Made by a program: the position numbers and the translations under genes
Part shown: positions 14,158 through 28,824 of the stretch, in pieces
How positions within the stretch are numbered: the stretch's first letter is position 1
How the letters are laid out: each line of letters starts with the position of its first letter
DNA from: Paraspadella gotoi
Lineage: Eukaryota > Chaetognatha
Length of the DNA: 64,000 nucleotides
Assembly (NCBI GenBank): GCA_051294375.1
Contig: CM119270.1
Location: forward strand, 11,201,626-11,265,625
Direction of reading: 5' to 3'
Notes under the pieces: model-generated
The model's input: only the letters and a program-made list of their open reading frames with translations
What the model was told of the DNA's origin: nothing
Database searches by the model: none

Positions 14158-17100
14158 GATCACTTTTTTCTTTATTGATATAAGTAATAGCATAATGTTT
14201 AATTATGCAACGATCTTAATAAAATATCTTATAATATTACTTATAGTCCCTATGAGCATTCTCCAGCACCCGTAGTTTTTTATTTCTTGATATCGTAAAC
14301 AGCATTTTCTTTTTCTTTTCTTGATTTCTCACTATCATCCATCAAAGTTAAACGAAAAGCGCGTGCCGCGGGATGGTGTTACTCCAACAATGTACGGCTT
14401 TGCCATAAAATTACGATCTTCTGACGATCACATTTGTTCTTTTTCTCATTCCTTCTTCGTCTCTCCCAATCTTCTCTCTCTCCTCTTCTCATCTTCTTTC
14501 TATTCTCGTCTGTTTTCTCTTCATCTCGTGGTCCTCCATTCTCCTCTTCACTTCCTCTCTCTCTTCTTCTCTCTTTTTCTCTCCTCTTTCTCTGTTCCTT
14601 GTTCTTTTCGTTCGTATTATCTTCGTTATATGTTACTTTGGTCCTTATCTTTGTTTGTGTTTTTATTTTTCTTTCTCTTTCTTCATGTATAGTACTCACA
14701 CATAGTAGTGTCTTAAGTCTTTTGTTGGTAAGTGATTAGATTCGCCAAGAAAGTCAAGGAAGGTCTAGCATAATCATATTTGTTTTCCTGCATTCGCCTA
14801 TTCTTACTAATTTTTGTTAAGTCATGTTAGTTAAGAACCAATGAGTCATTACTAATAATCCATCAATTTAAGAACTTGTTTTTCGTGAGCCTCTGAAATC
14901 TTAAAACCGCGGGTCGGCGTCGGAGTTGACCGTCGAACGGTTCATGTTTAGTTATCCATCAGTCTTTGATTTCTTTACGACTGCTTGCTTCAGGTCTCAT
15001 TGTCCTCGACGTTTTGTTTTCTCTCGATCTTTAGGATCTATTCACTCCTCATTCCTCTCTATCTTTTTCTCTGCTCTACTTTCTTCTCCCCCTCGGTATT
15101 TCCCATTACCATAATATCACTACTCTGTCGCTCAGTTTTCTCATAACCGGCTTCCACTCATTTTTTGTTTACCGTCCTCCCGTATCGAAACGATGATGAT
15201 AACCTCGCGTTTGTCTTTCTCTCTCCATGCTACAGTCTGCTATATCTTTTCTCTTCTCTCTTCTCTCCTCTCTTTCTATCTCTCTCTCTTCCTCCTCTCT
15301 CTTCTCTCTTCTCTCTCCTCTTTCTTCTTCTTCTATCTCTCTCTTCTCTTTCCTCTCTCGTCATTTGAGGTCTTTTTTTACTCCTCGTCATGTTATTTGC
15401 GTTTTCGCACTTCCTCCCAATCGTTCATCAGCTATCGCGTATACCTCATCTCATCCAACTTCGCCTACTACCCTTACATTGTACCCACTCTCCATTTACT
15501 CTCACTTGTGACCGATTCACCTAAACTCACTTATTCAATCCTCACACCTAACCAAATCATCATTCAATTATCCTTCTTCTCTCTCTCTCTCTCTCTTTCT
15601 CATCTTCTCATCTCTTTTCTCCTCTTTTAATCTCTTCTTCTCATTTTAATTACTACTTTTTTACCCTACACCTTCTACTCCCACAACACCTCCCGCTCCA
15701 GCCCCCTTCCTGAAGCACATCGCCATCCGCCGCATTATCGTCGCTAATTCCGCTCGCGGCAAAAACCTAACCTTTACCTCGGTTTCTCTCTCCTCTCGGT
15801 CCTCTCTCTCGCTCTTCCTCTCTTCGTATCATCTCTCTCCATCTCTTCTCTCTTTCTCTCTCTTCTCTCTCCCTCGATAAAAACTGACAAGAACTCTACG
15901 CATTTTCATCTCGCCTTCGACTGATTAGTTCGTCTAGCGACTCGTCTTCTTCATTGGTCAGGATGGACGCGCGGACGTGGGCCGGAACTTTTTCTATACT
16001 GATTAGTCGAAGATGCTTGTGCCCGACAAGGGCGGTACTGCTTCCGTGATTCGTCGGTGTTATAGTTTCTAACGCTTGATGACAGAGAAACTCTTTGGCT
16101 TAATATCATGGCACGCTACGATATGACGATGAATAAAAAAAGGGCTGAAAAGAATGATAAGAGAGAGAGAGAGGAAACGTGAACGAAAACGGAATCTTCT
16201 CTCTATCTCTCTCTCTCTCTTCTCTCCTTCGTCCTCTCTCCATCTCTCTTCTTCTCTCTATCATNNNNNNNNNNNNNNNNNNNNNNNNNCTCTCTCTCTC
16301 TTTCATTTTTGTCTTTTGATGAAACAATCAGCAAACAGAAACCATCTGGTTCTGACCGCGTGGTCTCGGTTTCAAACCCCGAGGAGGATGACTCGGGGGT
16401 CCGTTTATTCATTCTTCCCTTCTTTCTTTCTCCGCCACCTTTTCTTTATTTTTGTTATTTTTTTTCATAAACTGCGACATCCTCGCGCCGTTGCTAAGGG
16501 AAATCTCGTCGTTGCTAAGGGGAAGAGGCCGTTGTCATGGAGTTCGGGGGCGGCGGTCGTTGCCATCCGCCGCCGATCTGTTCTTCCGTCCCGAATGAGG
16601 TGGCGTTACAAGTTCTTTGTTCAAGGCTTTTTTTGTCTAAACTGTCGCGCAGTTTGAGATGATGAAGTTTAATAAATGGTTGTGAATATTTAAAATTTGT
16701 TAGTTATCAAGTGATAAACTCACCTCAGCTAACCCAGCCTCAACTAATTCGTCCTATTCCTCTCCAAAAAAACTTATCTTTCGAGGAGACAAATTAATTT
16801 TCTAATAAGCAAACGAGAAGGAAATTTTCGCTCTTGTTACGACAAATTGATGAAAAAAGTCAGGGCCAACAGTGATTTGAAAGAGAAGGAAGAGGATGAA
16901 GACGAGGAGGAGGAGAAAAAAGAAAGCAAAGTAGAGGAGGAAGAGGAAGAGGATCAACGAGCATCAAGGGCGAAGAGAGCAACATTGGCCGCCGACTCTG
17001 TTTGGGGCACATGTTTTCCTTTCTGCAATCTGCAGAACAGGTGTGATCTAAGCTGTAAAATCTCTCTCTCTCTCTCGCTCTCTCGCTCTCTCGCTCTCTC

Positions 17101-17562
17101 GCTCTCTCGCTCTCTCGCTCTCTCGCTCTCTCGCTCTCTTTCTCTCTTTCTCTCTTTCTCTCTTTCTCTCTCTCTCTCTCTCTTTTTTTTTCTCTCTGAC
17201 TAAAAGTAGCAATTCGAATTCATGATCGGATTAAGTTTCACATGAAATCTAATAGAGTTTTATCCAACCTCTGATTATTCCCTGATGGTTGTGGAACTGT
17301 AAATACTGAGAGCAATTATCACTTCTCTCCTCTTAACTCTGGTTTTTTCTCGCTCACTCTAACTATTTAATTCTTTTTTCGTCTTCTTTTCTTGATTTAA
17401 TTTTTCATTTTATTGTGTTTCGTGAAAGCTAAACACTTGTCTTTAAACAAATATATCACAAAATACTTTCGCTTGCAGCCTTCACACTTTAGTATCGATT
17501 TTTTCAACTTTATCCGAATTGTTTTACCTTCTTTATTTTTTTTAAGACAAAAGTTTCCTTTT

Positions 17563-17637
<75 letters not shown>

Positions 17638-18582
17638 GAGGCATTTGAGAAACTTGAACTGGGCGGCTTCGAGATTCCGCGGGTTTCCTTTCGCCTTCGA
17701 CCTTTGGAGGGAAGACGGAATCAAAGCCGCCGGGGGCCGACGCTTTGACTTTTTAGCTTCGGGGGTGCGGGTGGAAGGGGGGCGTCGACTACTCGAACGT
17801 CCACCTTTCGATCCCACCCTTAGTTCAAACTCCCCAACCCTCATCTCTCCCTCGCCGCAAAAATTTAAATTATAAACTTTTCTCCGAAAACGTCTTGAGT
17901 TAACATCTGCCGATTAATTTTCCGAGCCCCTATCTTTTTTTAATTGTTATTTTGTTCATTCGATCGATCATTCATTCATTCATTCATTCATTCATTCATT
18001 CATTCCAAGATTCATGTAAACAAATAAACTAAATTGACAATAAAAACCCACTTCTATTGTTTTTTTAGTAATAAAATACCTAATATGATCTGACTACAAA
18101 TTTCACTGTAATTTTTTTATTTCCAGACGTTTTCGCGAGTGAGGACAAATCGCCAAAATCGACTTTGTTGTAAGTATAAGCATATTGTTAATTTACATTG
18201 TTTATTTTAGAACATTTTCTGTAGGAACTAGTTTACATAGAGATATCCTGCGCTCACAGTTTGATTTAGCGTAGAAAAGAATAACTACTAAATGATTTTG
18301 TAGGAAAGAAGAGAAAAAATGACTTATTTTTGCAAATTGAGGTAAAAGAAATTGAAGGTCGGCTCAAATAAGCCTAAGAAAATCAAATACTAAACTCGAT
18401 TTTGATGGGAAATTCAATTCAACTGACCTTGATATGAGGAAAGGAGGAGGAAGAGGAGGAGAGAGAAGGAAAAGGAGGAAAGGAGAGCCTCCGCATAAAG
18501 AAAAGGAAAGAACTGATTAAAATGGAAGTAGAGGGTTGACAAGAAAGTTTAAAACTTATTCAAAAAATGGAGAGAGAGGAGG

Positions 18583-18618
<36 letters not shown>

Positions 18619-20836
18619 TCAGTGACTTATTTTTTGAAACTCCCCGACCGAATTGGTAGCGAAAATAAAAAAATCTCACCAATGAAAGTCGAGCAAGAGA
18701 ATCACCGGTAGGCGGCGAAGCCATAGCAAAAGAAGTTGCTCACGTTTTTTTTATTTCAATAAATATTCTTTCGTCCTAAGTTTTTTTAGTTTCGAGTCTG
18801 TCGCGCATACATTAAGCCTCTCTTTTTAATAACGCACCGAGTCTCGCATTTTCTCCCGCTATTTAAAAACGAAAGAAAAATTCAGTGACTCGGCCAAGTT
18901 TTTTTCGCGCAGATAATTATGGAAGAGACTTCTCGGCCAAAAAGCGAGAGTTAGTTGAGTGAAACTAAATGTTCTTGGTGGAAAAATTTTTGTCGAGTTG
19001 TATTGACACAAAGATAGAATCACAAAGATAGAATCACAAGAAAGGGAGGAGGTCATAGATTTACGAAAAATAACTTAATTTCAAAATTTCGAAAGTGAAT
19101 TACGAAGTCAAAATTGTAAAGATGATGTATGAAAAAATATGTGAGTCGTAAAGAATGATGTGAGTCGAAAAAAGTGAATGAGGAAGACGCAAAACGAAAA
19201 AAAAACTCGTTCACGATTCTTAATTCGCGCAATTTGCATAAATTAAAAAAGAAGTAGCGAGTTAATTCGAATCGCGAAGTTTTTTTTCAGGATCGACCGA
19301 AAGATGATTCGAAAGAGACTTGAGAAAGAAAATAAGAAAAATCAACCGAATACTCACGAAAAAAGAAATAAAAACCCACATTTTAAAAACTAAATTTGTT
19401 AAAGACAAGGTTGTGGCCACAATACCCAGAAGACTAAAAAAATGAATTTTTAGCGGAGAGAGAGAGAGAGAAGAGAGAAAATCAGTGACTTATTTTTGAA
19501 ACTCCCCGACCGAATTGGTAGCGAAAATAAAAAATCTCACCAATGAAAAGTCGAGCAAGATGAATCACCGGTAGCGGCGAAAGCATAGCAAAAAGAAGTG
19601 CTCACAGTTTTTTTATTTATTTCAATAAATATTCTTTCGTCCCTAAGTTTTTTTAGTTTCGAGTCTGTCGCGCATACATAACCTCTCTTTTTAATAAACA
19701 GCACCGAGCTCGCATTTTCTCCCGCTATTTAAAAACGAAAGAAATCAGTGACTCGCCAATTTTTTCGCGCAGATAATTGATGAAGAGACTACCGGCCAAA
19801 AAGCGAGAGTTAGTTGAAAGTGTAAACTAAATTTCTTGGTGGAAATTTTGTCGAGTTGTAATTGACACAAAGATAGAATCAAAGATAGAAATCACAAAAG
19901 AAAGGGAAGGAGGTCATAGATTTACGAAAAATAAACTTAATTTCAAAATTTCGAAAGTGAATTACGAAAGCAAAATTGTAAAGATGAATGTATAAAAAAT
20001 ATGTGAGTCGTAAAGAATGGTATGTGAGTCGAAAAAATGAAATGAGGAAGACGCAAAACGAAAAAAAAAAACTCGTTCACGAATTTCTTAATTCGCGCAA
20101 ATTGCATAAATTAAAAAGAAGTAGCGAGTTAATCGAAGTCGCGAAGTTTTTTTCAAGGAATCGAACCGAAAGATGATTCGAAAGAGACTTGAGAAAGAAA
20201 AATAAGAAAAATAACCGAATACTCCAACGAAAAAAGAAATAAAAAACCACATTTTAAAAACTAATTTTAAAGACAAAGTTGTGGCCACAATACCCAGAAG
20301 ACCCAATGAATTTTAGCAGTCCCCTACCCCCCCTACCCCCCCAACAATATATGGAACATCTTCTCAGCAAAAAAACTCAGTCCGGCGTCAACAACCTCGA
20401 GAGAACGAGTTTTTCAGCAGCTATCTCTACTCCATCACTACGCTCCATCACTCTGCCCNNNNNNNNNNNNNNNNNNNNNNNNNCCCCCTCTGCCCCCTCC
20501 TCATAACAATCCTAGCACAAAACAAAAACCAAATAAACGGACGGCAGCTGTAAAAACCGCTGACAAATGGAGAGTATGAAGTGGCGCGGTATGAAGTGCA
20601 GTCGACAGAACCATTTCCGCATTTGTCACTCCGCCGCCGCCGCCTCCGCCGCTTTACTTATTCGAATTCTCTTCTCCCAGTTTAACACTTTCGTCTCTCT
20701 CTCTCTCTCTCTCTCGTCCCGAGATCCCGTTTCGTTCCGTGATCGGTTTTTGACAAAGTGAGGCGGACGAAATAAAAATCAATCAAGATTCAAGTAGAGT
20801 TTATTTTTATTCCTTTTTTTGTTGAGAGGCGATGAC

Positions 20837-20896
<60 letters not shown>

Positions 20897-23500
20897 CTAT
20901 TTTCCCCAGTCATCTGCAATTCATCTTTCTCGGTTCGACTCTCCGATTCTAGAGTCGAGAGTATTTTCTCCGTTTTTTTTTCTTTTTAATTCTTTTCTTT
21001 CAATTTGTTTCTTAATTTCTGTGGCCGGGAGATTTCTTGAAAGAGAGAGGGAGTAAAGGGGATGAGTGTGAAAATGAGTGTGAGTAGGATGCTCTTGGTA
21101 GAGCACGGAGATTTATAACTCGGACCACAATGTACAAAAACTAAAATGATACATATTACATAGTACATAGCATGTAAGAAGGATTGAATCTTAAACAACT
21201 ATTTACGTTTAGCCTGTCTGAAGTCAAGAGGCAAGTTAGCTTGTTCAATGTTCATTGAATAAATGAAAACAATTATATTGGTTGTACTTTCATAGTTTTA
21301 CCGTGACTGCGCAAGTATTAATTTTCAATTTATATAAATATCACTACCTCAGAAAAAAAAGTTAGCCTTCTTTGTTGTTTGGTTAATTCCAATAAATATT
21401 CAATAATAAATAATTATATAAAAAATATTTAAAGTATTAAGTTTTAATTTTTTGGCCCAACGACGATCCCACCAAAGCTCACCTCTCCCCCCCCCCAACC
21501 TTTCCTTTCCCCTTCCTCCAGCGCGCATCCGACAACGCAAGCGATGCTTCCAAGAAATCCCCGAATCGACCGCCCTCTCTCCCGTCTCCCCCTCCTCCTC
21601 CGAGGGGCCTCCGCCGCCGCAAATCAACTTCAACCCTCCCGGTCTCTCGCCGGACGCCAACCATGTAGGTTTTAAGAGGGAGGGAGAAAAGGAGAGGGGA
21701 GGGGAAGGGGAAGAAAAGGGGAGGGGAGGGGAAGGAAGGGATTGGGGATTGGGGACTGGGAAGGGGAGGAAAGGAAAAGACCAGGGAAGGGATGGAAGAG
21801 GGTCGCGTTTGTTTCAACTCTCTCGGACTCTTTCTTAAAAAACTCTTTTGACATCTTGCATTTCAGACTCAAATGTTGATATCGTTTTAGGGGAGGAAAT
21901 CAAATCACCCACTCCAGCATTTATTTCTCATCATTTTCATTATTGCGAGAGTTTGGTTAAATTTTTTTTAGAAAAGAACGGTGTCACAGTCATTTGTAGG
22001 AGAACATGAATGATTAAAAAAAGGTGTTGAAGAGAAAAAACAGTCAAAGGGGAATTAGTAATATAATTAATTGTGGCGAGAAAAATAACGGGGTTTGGGC
22101 GAACTCGCGAAGCTCCGGAAAAATAAAAATAACCATCGAGAAAAACATTTTGNNNNNNNNNNNNNNNNNNNNNNNNNNNNNNNNNNNNNNNNNNNNNNNN
22201 NNNNNNNNNNNNNNNNNNNNNNNNNNNNNNNNNNNNNNNNNNNNNNNNNNNNNNNNNNNNNNNNNNNNNNNNNNNNNNNNNNNNNNNNNNNNNNNNNNNN
22301 NNNNNNNNNNNNNNNNNNNNNNNNNNNNNNNNNNNNNNNNNNNNNNNNNNNNNNNNNNNNNNNNNNNNNNNNNNNNNNNNNNNNNNNNNNNNNNNNNNNN
22401 NNNNNNNNNNNNNNNNNNNNNNNNNNNNNNNNNNNNNNNNNNNNNNNNNNNNNNNNNNNNNNNNNNNNNNNNNNNNNNNNNNNNNNNNNNNNNNNNNNNN
22501 NNNNNNNNNNNNNNNNNNNNNNNNNNNNNNNNNNNNNNNNNNNNNNNNNNNNNNNNNNNNNNNNNNNNNNNNNNNNNNNNNNNNNNNNNNNNNNNNNNNN
22601 NNNNNNNNNNNNNNNNNNNNNNNNNNNNNNNNNNNNNNNNNNNNNNNNNNNNNNNNNNNNNNNNNNNNNNNNNNNNNNNNNNNNNNNNNNNNNNNNNNNN
22701 NNNNNNNNNNNNNNNNNNNNNNNNNNNNNNNNNNNNNNNNNNNNNNNNNNNNNNNNNNNNNNNNNNNNNNNNNNNNNNNNNNNNNNNNNNNNNNNNNNNN
22801 NNNNNNNNNNNNNNNNNNNNNNNNNNNNNNNNNNNNNNNNNNNNNNNNNNNNNNNNNNNNNNNNNNNNNNNNNNNNNNNNNNNNNNNNNNNNNNNNNNNN
22901 NNNNNNNNNNNNNNNNNNNNNNNNNNNNNNNNNNNNNNNNNNNNNNNNNNNNNNNNNNNNNNNNNNNNNNNNNNNNNNNNNNNNNNNNNNNNNNNNNNNN
23001 NNNNNNNNNNNNNNNNNNNNNNNNNNNNNNNNNNNNNNNNNNNNNNNNNNNNNNNNNNNNNNNNNNNNNNNNNNNNNNNNNNNNNNNNNNNNNNCTCTTA
23101 TTTCTGTGTGTTCTTGCAATTTCTAGTTAGTTAACCAGGTTAGTTTTACATCAATTCTCATTAAAAGTTTTAAAAATACACGACAGCAAAAGCTCAAAAA
23201 AGATGAGGTTTTCAACTGAGTCGTTCAAACGTCACTGCTTCACTCCAACCAACTATAAGCAAAAAAATAAAACGTATTTCGTTTAACCCTTCGGCCGGTG
23301 GAGAGTCTGCTCTCTCCCCTTTTCTCTCTTTCTCCTTTCCTCATTATTTTTCATTTCATCCCAAAGTCAATCCTTTTCATTCTCTTTCATTCCCTTTCAT
23401 TCCGTTTGATTCACTTTTATCCTCCTTCATCCTTTCTCAGTCTCGAGACACGCGTCCGAGACTAGACTTCTTTTTTGAGGTTCCGCTCTCTCTCTCTCTC

Positions 23501-23531
<31 letters not shown>

Positions 23532-23560
23532 TTCTCTCTCTGTCTCTCTTTCTCTTTCTG

Positions 23561-23645
<85 letters not shown>

Positions 23646-24553
23646 CTTTCCCTCTCTCTCTCTTCCTTCCCCCCTTCCTATTCTCCCCTTCCTATTCTCC
23701 CCTCCATCTTTTCCCTCACTCACTCTCCCTTTATCTCTCTCGATCTCTTTTTAATACTACTTTTTTCGTTACCATGACGATCGCCTGTAAGCTGTAACTC
23801 CAGTTGAACGCCAGTGGATCTGCGATCCGCTCTGGCCGCCGGCTCGCTGCTGAGTTATAAATGAGGTATCGTCTGTCCAAGAGTCTATATCGAACTAAGC
23901 TTCGGACATACCATACGGTAAAACCAAAACGTTTTCTTGACAAAAATTAACTTAAAACTTTAAATTAAAAACTTCCNNNNNNNNNNNNNNNNNNNNNNNN
24001 NNNNNNNNNNNNNNNNNNNNNNNNNNNNNNNNNNNNNNNNNNNNNNNNNNNNNNNNNNNNNNNNNNNNNNNNNNNNNNNNNNNNNNNNNNNNNNNNNNNN
24101 NNNNNNNNNNNNNNNNNNNNNNNNNNNNNNNNNNNNNNNNNNNNNNNACATAGTAAGTCAAAAAACCTTTTTGATGTTGCTAGTAAATTCAAAACGGTCG
24201 TTTTTTCTATTTACTTCGTTGTTTGAAATTACTTTTTTGCCTAAAATTATCATAAGTGTTTCATCATCATGCTTTTTAGCAGTTATACTATCAGTCGCCC
24301 CTTCCCCCAAAAAAAACATACGCTCAAGTCAAGAATCACTTGGCTCCAATTCTCCTTTCTTCCATCTTCATCGTCGCTTCTTTCTTCTTCTTTCCTCCTC
24401 TTCCTCCTCCTCCTCATTCTCCTCCTCCTCCAAATGCCACCTCGCTCGTCATCTTTGACTTACCCGACGATTTCGCTCGCGCTTTCCTTCTTAATCCCTC
24501 TCTTCCCCCTCGCGGACCCTATTATCTGCTTCTCTCCCTCTCCCTACGTACGT

Positions 24554-24599
<46 letters not shown>

Positions 24600-24908
24600 C
24601 TCAAAACGGTAAACGAAAAGCTTGCGAGAGACGGAGAGCGAGACGGAGACGGAGCAAGGGAAATAGAGACGGAGACGAAAAGCGAAGGAGCGAGAGAGAG
24701 AGAGATAACCGTCTGTCGCGTCTTTCCGCCCAAAAACCCTCGTTATTACTCTCCATTTACTAGCGACGATGGGCGGCGCCCGTAATGGGAGGCGGACAGC
24801 GGAGAGAAGATGGGGAAATAGCGGGATGGAGATAGAGAGGGAGTGAAGGGGACAGAGAGAGAGAGGGAGAGAGAGGATATAAAGACAAATCCGAAAGAGA
24901 CTTTAGGC

Positions 24909-24969
<61 letters not shown>

Positions 24970-27135
24970 GAGAGATGAGGAAGTTTATCGTTCATCTTTT
25001 TTATGGAGGAATCTCTCCGTCCGTCATTGACTGTCCCTCTTTGTCTTTAGGTCAGAGAAGGGCAACTGTAAACATCGCTTTTAGTGTTTGTGTGAGTTAA
25101 GAGTGTGTTTGATCTCAGAAAACAATAAGGAAAATAATTTTTTTTTTTTGGTAATCGGATTAACGATGAAGACAATTCATTAGTGATCATTATGAAAACG
25201 ACGACGATGACGTCGACGACGACGAAGTAAATACAGAAAATCTTTTTAATGAGAGGGAAACCTGCGCAAGGAGGATTATGAGATGGTCACGTAATGCGAA
25301 TCAAAGGGAGGAAGTAGATTGGAAAGGCTAAGACAATGTAAGATAAGTGAATATAGGAAATAAGTGCAAACGGCGAAACAAACAAATGGAAAGCGTTTTC
25401 AAAGAATGAGAAAAATAACGAGGCGAACGGTTAAAGAAAAAAAAGAAAAAAAAAAAAAACGGAGAAAGAGAAACATTCTGGAAGATAAAAGACAAAAGAA
25501 AAAAACTTTCATTGACAATAAGCTGCGATAGAAAAGAGATAGACAAGAGACAAGAACTCCTACGATAGAATCGAACATTTCAGAGACAAAGAAATTCAAG
25601 GCAAACAACAATGGACCACGAAATTGTGATGAACAAAAAATGATTTAAAAATAAACAAAAAAACAAACAATATAAGCCTTAAATAAGCCAGTAAGCCAAT
25701 AATCGCCTAGAAAATTGGTAAGATTAATCAAAAGTTAATCCATGCAAAAAAGCTTGAAAATATTAATAAAAATTTTCATATTATGATAATCCTTTCATTT
25801 CGTTGTGTTTAGTGATTAGCGAAAACGAAGTTTGAATTGTTCAAGAATTATTATTATTATTATATTATTATTAAAATTATTATTAGTAATTAATAATAAA
25901 TAAAATCGTTGTTGAACAATTCAAACTTCGTTTTCGCTAATAATAAAAATATTCATATTAGACATTCCGTATCGATTTAATGCGTTGGGAAAGAATCTCA
26001 ATCCATATTAACGCGTTGCCAATCATCAAAATAAGCATTTCTTTCCTTCAATCTCCGAGAACCGAACGTTTGGAGGCCAACACGAGGCGGGTTCACCGTA
26101 TCAGATTAGTGTTAGCCCCTTTTCGGCGAAAGTCTGCTACTGACCGCCCTCAGCGAGAAAGACCAAAGGTCGTAGGTTCAATCCCTCGTCTCCCATGTTT
26201 ACTTGAGGGCGTCAAGTCCGGTTGTTTGTAGAATGTCGGGCAAGCTGGGGCGGAGTTTAAAGGACCTAAAGAAAACTACCTTGAGGATATCATTTTTGTA
26301 GGAAATTTTTTTTTGGGTAGATATTCTAGGATCCCAGTATTTTCGTCTTATTCGTGAAAAGAATGTTCCAGCCAAAAGAAAGGATAATATGGGTTTTTGC
26401 TAAACTGTGAGTCAATCTCGGTGTTAATATCGTAAATGCTGTTTCCGTCAGATTAGGGATCTCTGGCACCGAAATTTGGTGGTAGAAATAAGTTAAGGGA
26501 GAAAGGTTGACATTGTATCGGTCATGGTTGGGAGGCATGGGACATGCGACAGTGAAGGATAGCGGAGAATGAGAGAATGGGCATTTGGCGTCAAGCTCGG
26601 CAGCGAGTGTGTAAGATGGGCTTTGGGCATTGTCTGGCAATGTGCACAGTGAGAAAAGATGGGCATGGTTGGCGGAAGGGAGATGGGCAAGGAAGACTTA
26701 AAAACTTGGGTGGCGGGCAAGATGTTGGAGATGAGCATCGTTGACGCGGCGCAAAAGGCCTCATAAACTGCCGTGGGAGGGCGAGCGCTTCGTTTGGAGC
26801 GGAACGACGGGGGGTTAGCACAGTGGGCGTTAGCGACATGACGGAATAACGATGATAAATCACGAAGAGAGAAGAGAGATGAGATGAGAGAGAGAGAGAG
26901 AGAAGACGAGAGACGAGAGAGAGAGAGAGAAGAGAGAGAGAAGATGAAAGAGCAGATTGGCTGAAATTTCACGGCAGTCGTCAGCGTGGAAAGTGCGACG
27001 ACACGACGACGACGACGACGACGACTGGACGACGACGACGACCGCCGGAATGACGCGATGCAGAAACAAGAAAGGGATGTTGCACAGCGCGACTCGCTAA
27101 CTTCCTAACTTGGGCTGTGATTGTCGTCGATTGCG

Positions 27136-27224
<89 letters not shown>

Positions 27225-27406
27225 TCTCTCTCCATCTCTCTCCCCATCCTATCCATTTTTCTCCTTTTCCTTCTCTTATCATTTCTCTACTGTCCCACTC
27301 TTTCCTCTAACTTCAATTCGCTTTCTATCTATTTTCTTTCTATTTTCATGCTTCCACTTTTTCCCTTTTCCTCCCACTTATTTTTTTTTACCATCCTTTT
27401 CCCTCC

Positions 27407-27464
<58 letters not shown>

Positions 27465-28296
27465 CTCTCTTTCTCTCTCTCAGCCTTCTTGTCTTTCTCT
27501 ACTAATCGTTTGGTGATCGACCGTTATTGGCTTCTCTCTCCCCTCTTCGCCGGCGATGTCCTTTTATTTTTATGCCTCCCTCTACGACGATGTGTATAAA
27601 TACATCTGCATGTATATTGAATACATCCCCAAATTCGGTCTATTATCATTTAAAACTTCTATTTTTTTTATTAGAATTACGTACATATAAGATGTAACAA
27701 AGATTAGAACCCCAGCTTATAATATTTATTTCTTTAAAAAGAAAAGAAATAAAAGTAATTACGTAATCATATACTATTTAAAACTGTACTTTAAATTTTT
27801 CGTCGCATAATAGTAAAACACGCGTTGGATGAAATTAAATACCCCCTTTTAATGGTATTAAAAACAGTGATTTAACTCCCCTAATTTTATTTTACGGTTC
27901 TTTTGTTCTTTATTTCACAACACAATTTTTGTTTAAAGTAAAGAGAAAGAATAAAGTAAAGTTACTGATAATAAAACGGCTATAAATGAAAATTAATAAA
28001 GGGAAAGAGAGCTAAGGACACGAATCAGTAAAAAGGAAAAGAAATGAAGGAAAAGGCGAAGATAATGAGAAAAAAATGTGGCTGACAAAAAGAGAGATCG
28101 GATTAGTGATTTTCTGATGTCAGAAGGAAAGCGTAAGGAAAACTCTCACAAAGCAGATTAGCAAAAAGGCTAGTTCTTTTTGGGGGGGTAGTCCAAAAAG
28201 GAATTACGGAAAAATGTGCCAAAAGAGCGAAAATGGGCTAAAATGAGCCGTTATGAAGAAAAACTGCAAAAACGGCGAGAAAATCAAAGAACGCAA

Positions 28297-28345
<49 letters not shown>

Positions 28346-28782
28346 CGTTAGGCGCAGATCGCGTTACGTCATCCCATCGAGACGCCCCCTCATCAACAGC
28401 TCCTCCTCTTCTTCCCCTCTTCCTCCTCTTTTCTCTTCTCTCTCTCTTCTTCTTCATCTTCCCCCTCCTCCTCCTCCTCCTCCGCGCAACCATTTTTCCG
28501 TCGCTTTCGGGGAAATAAAAATGTCCATTTTGAGGCCAACGGAGGAGATAATGACTTTATTCTCGCGGGATTAGATGGAGGGAGAGAGCAAGGGAGAGGA
28601 GGGAGAGAAGGAGGGAGAGAAGGAGGGAGATAGAAACAGGGAGAAAAAAAGACATTGAGGGAGAGGGGGAAAGGAAGGGTTGGGGAGGGAAAGGAAAAGT
28701 AAAGGAGAAGGAGAGGGGAAGGAGAGAAGAGAAAAGGAAAAAAAGCAAAATATAAGGAGAGAGAGCTTAATGATGAGAGCAC

Positions 28783-28824
<42 letters not shown>

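Noticed and set aside
16847-17203. Acidic Glu-rich frame beginning MMKKVRANSDLK
   Set aside because: It arises from a purine-rich stretch and runs into a CT microsatellite. No donor or family similarity was found, and it lies in an RNF220 intron.
26150-26195. tRNA gene suggested by GGTTCAATCCC
   Set aside because: The T stem pairs poorly and no acceptor stem or A box was found at the right distance. At most it is a SINE relic.
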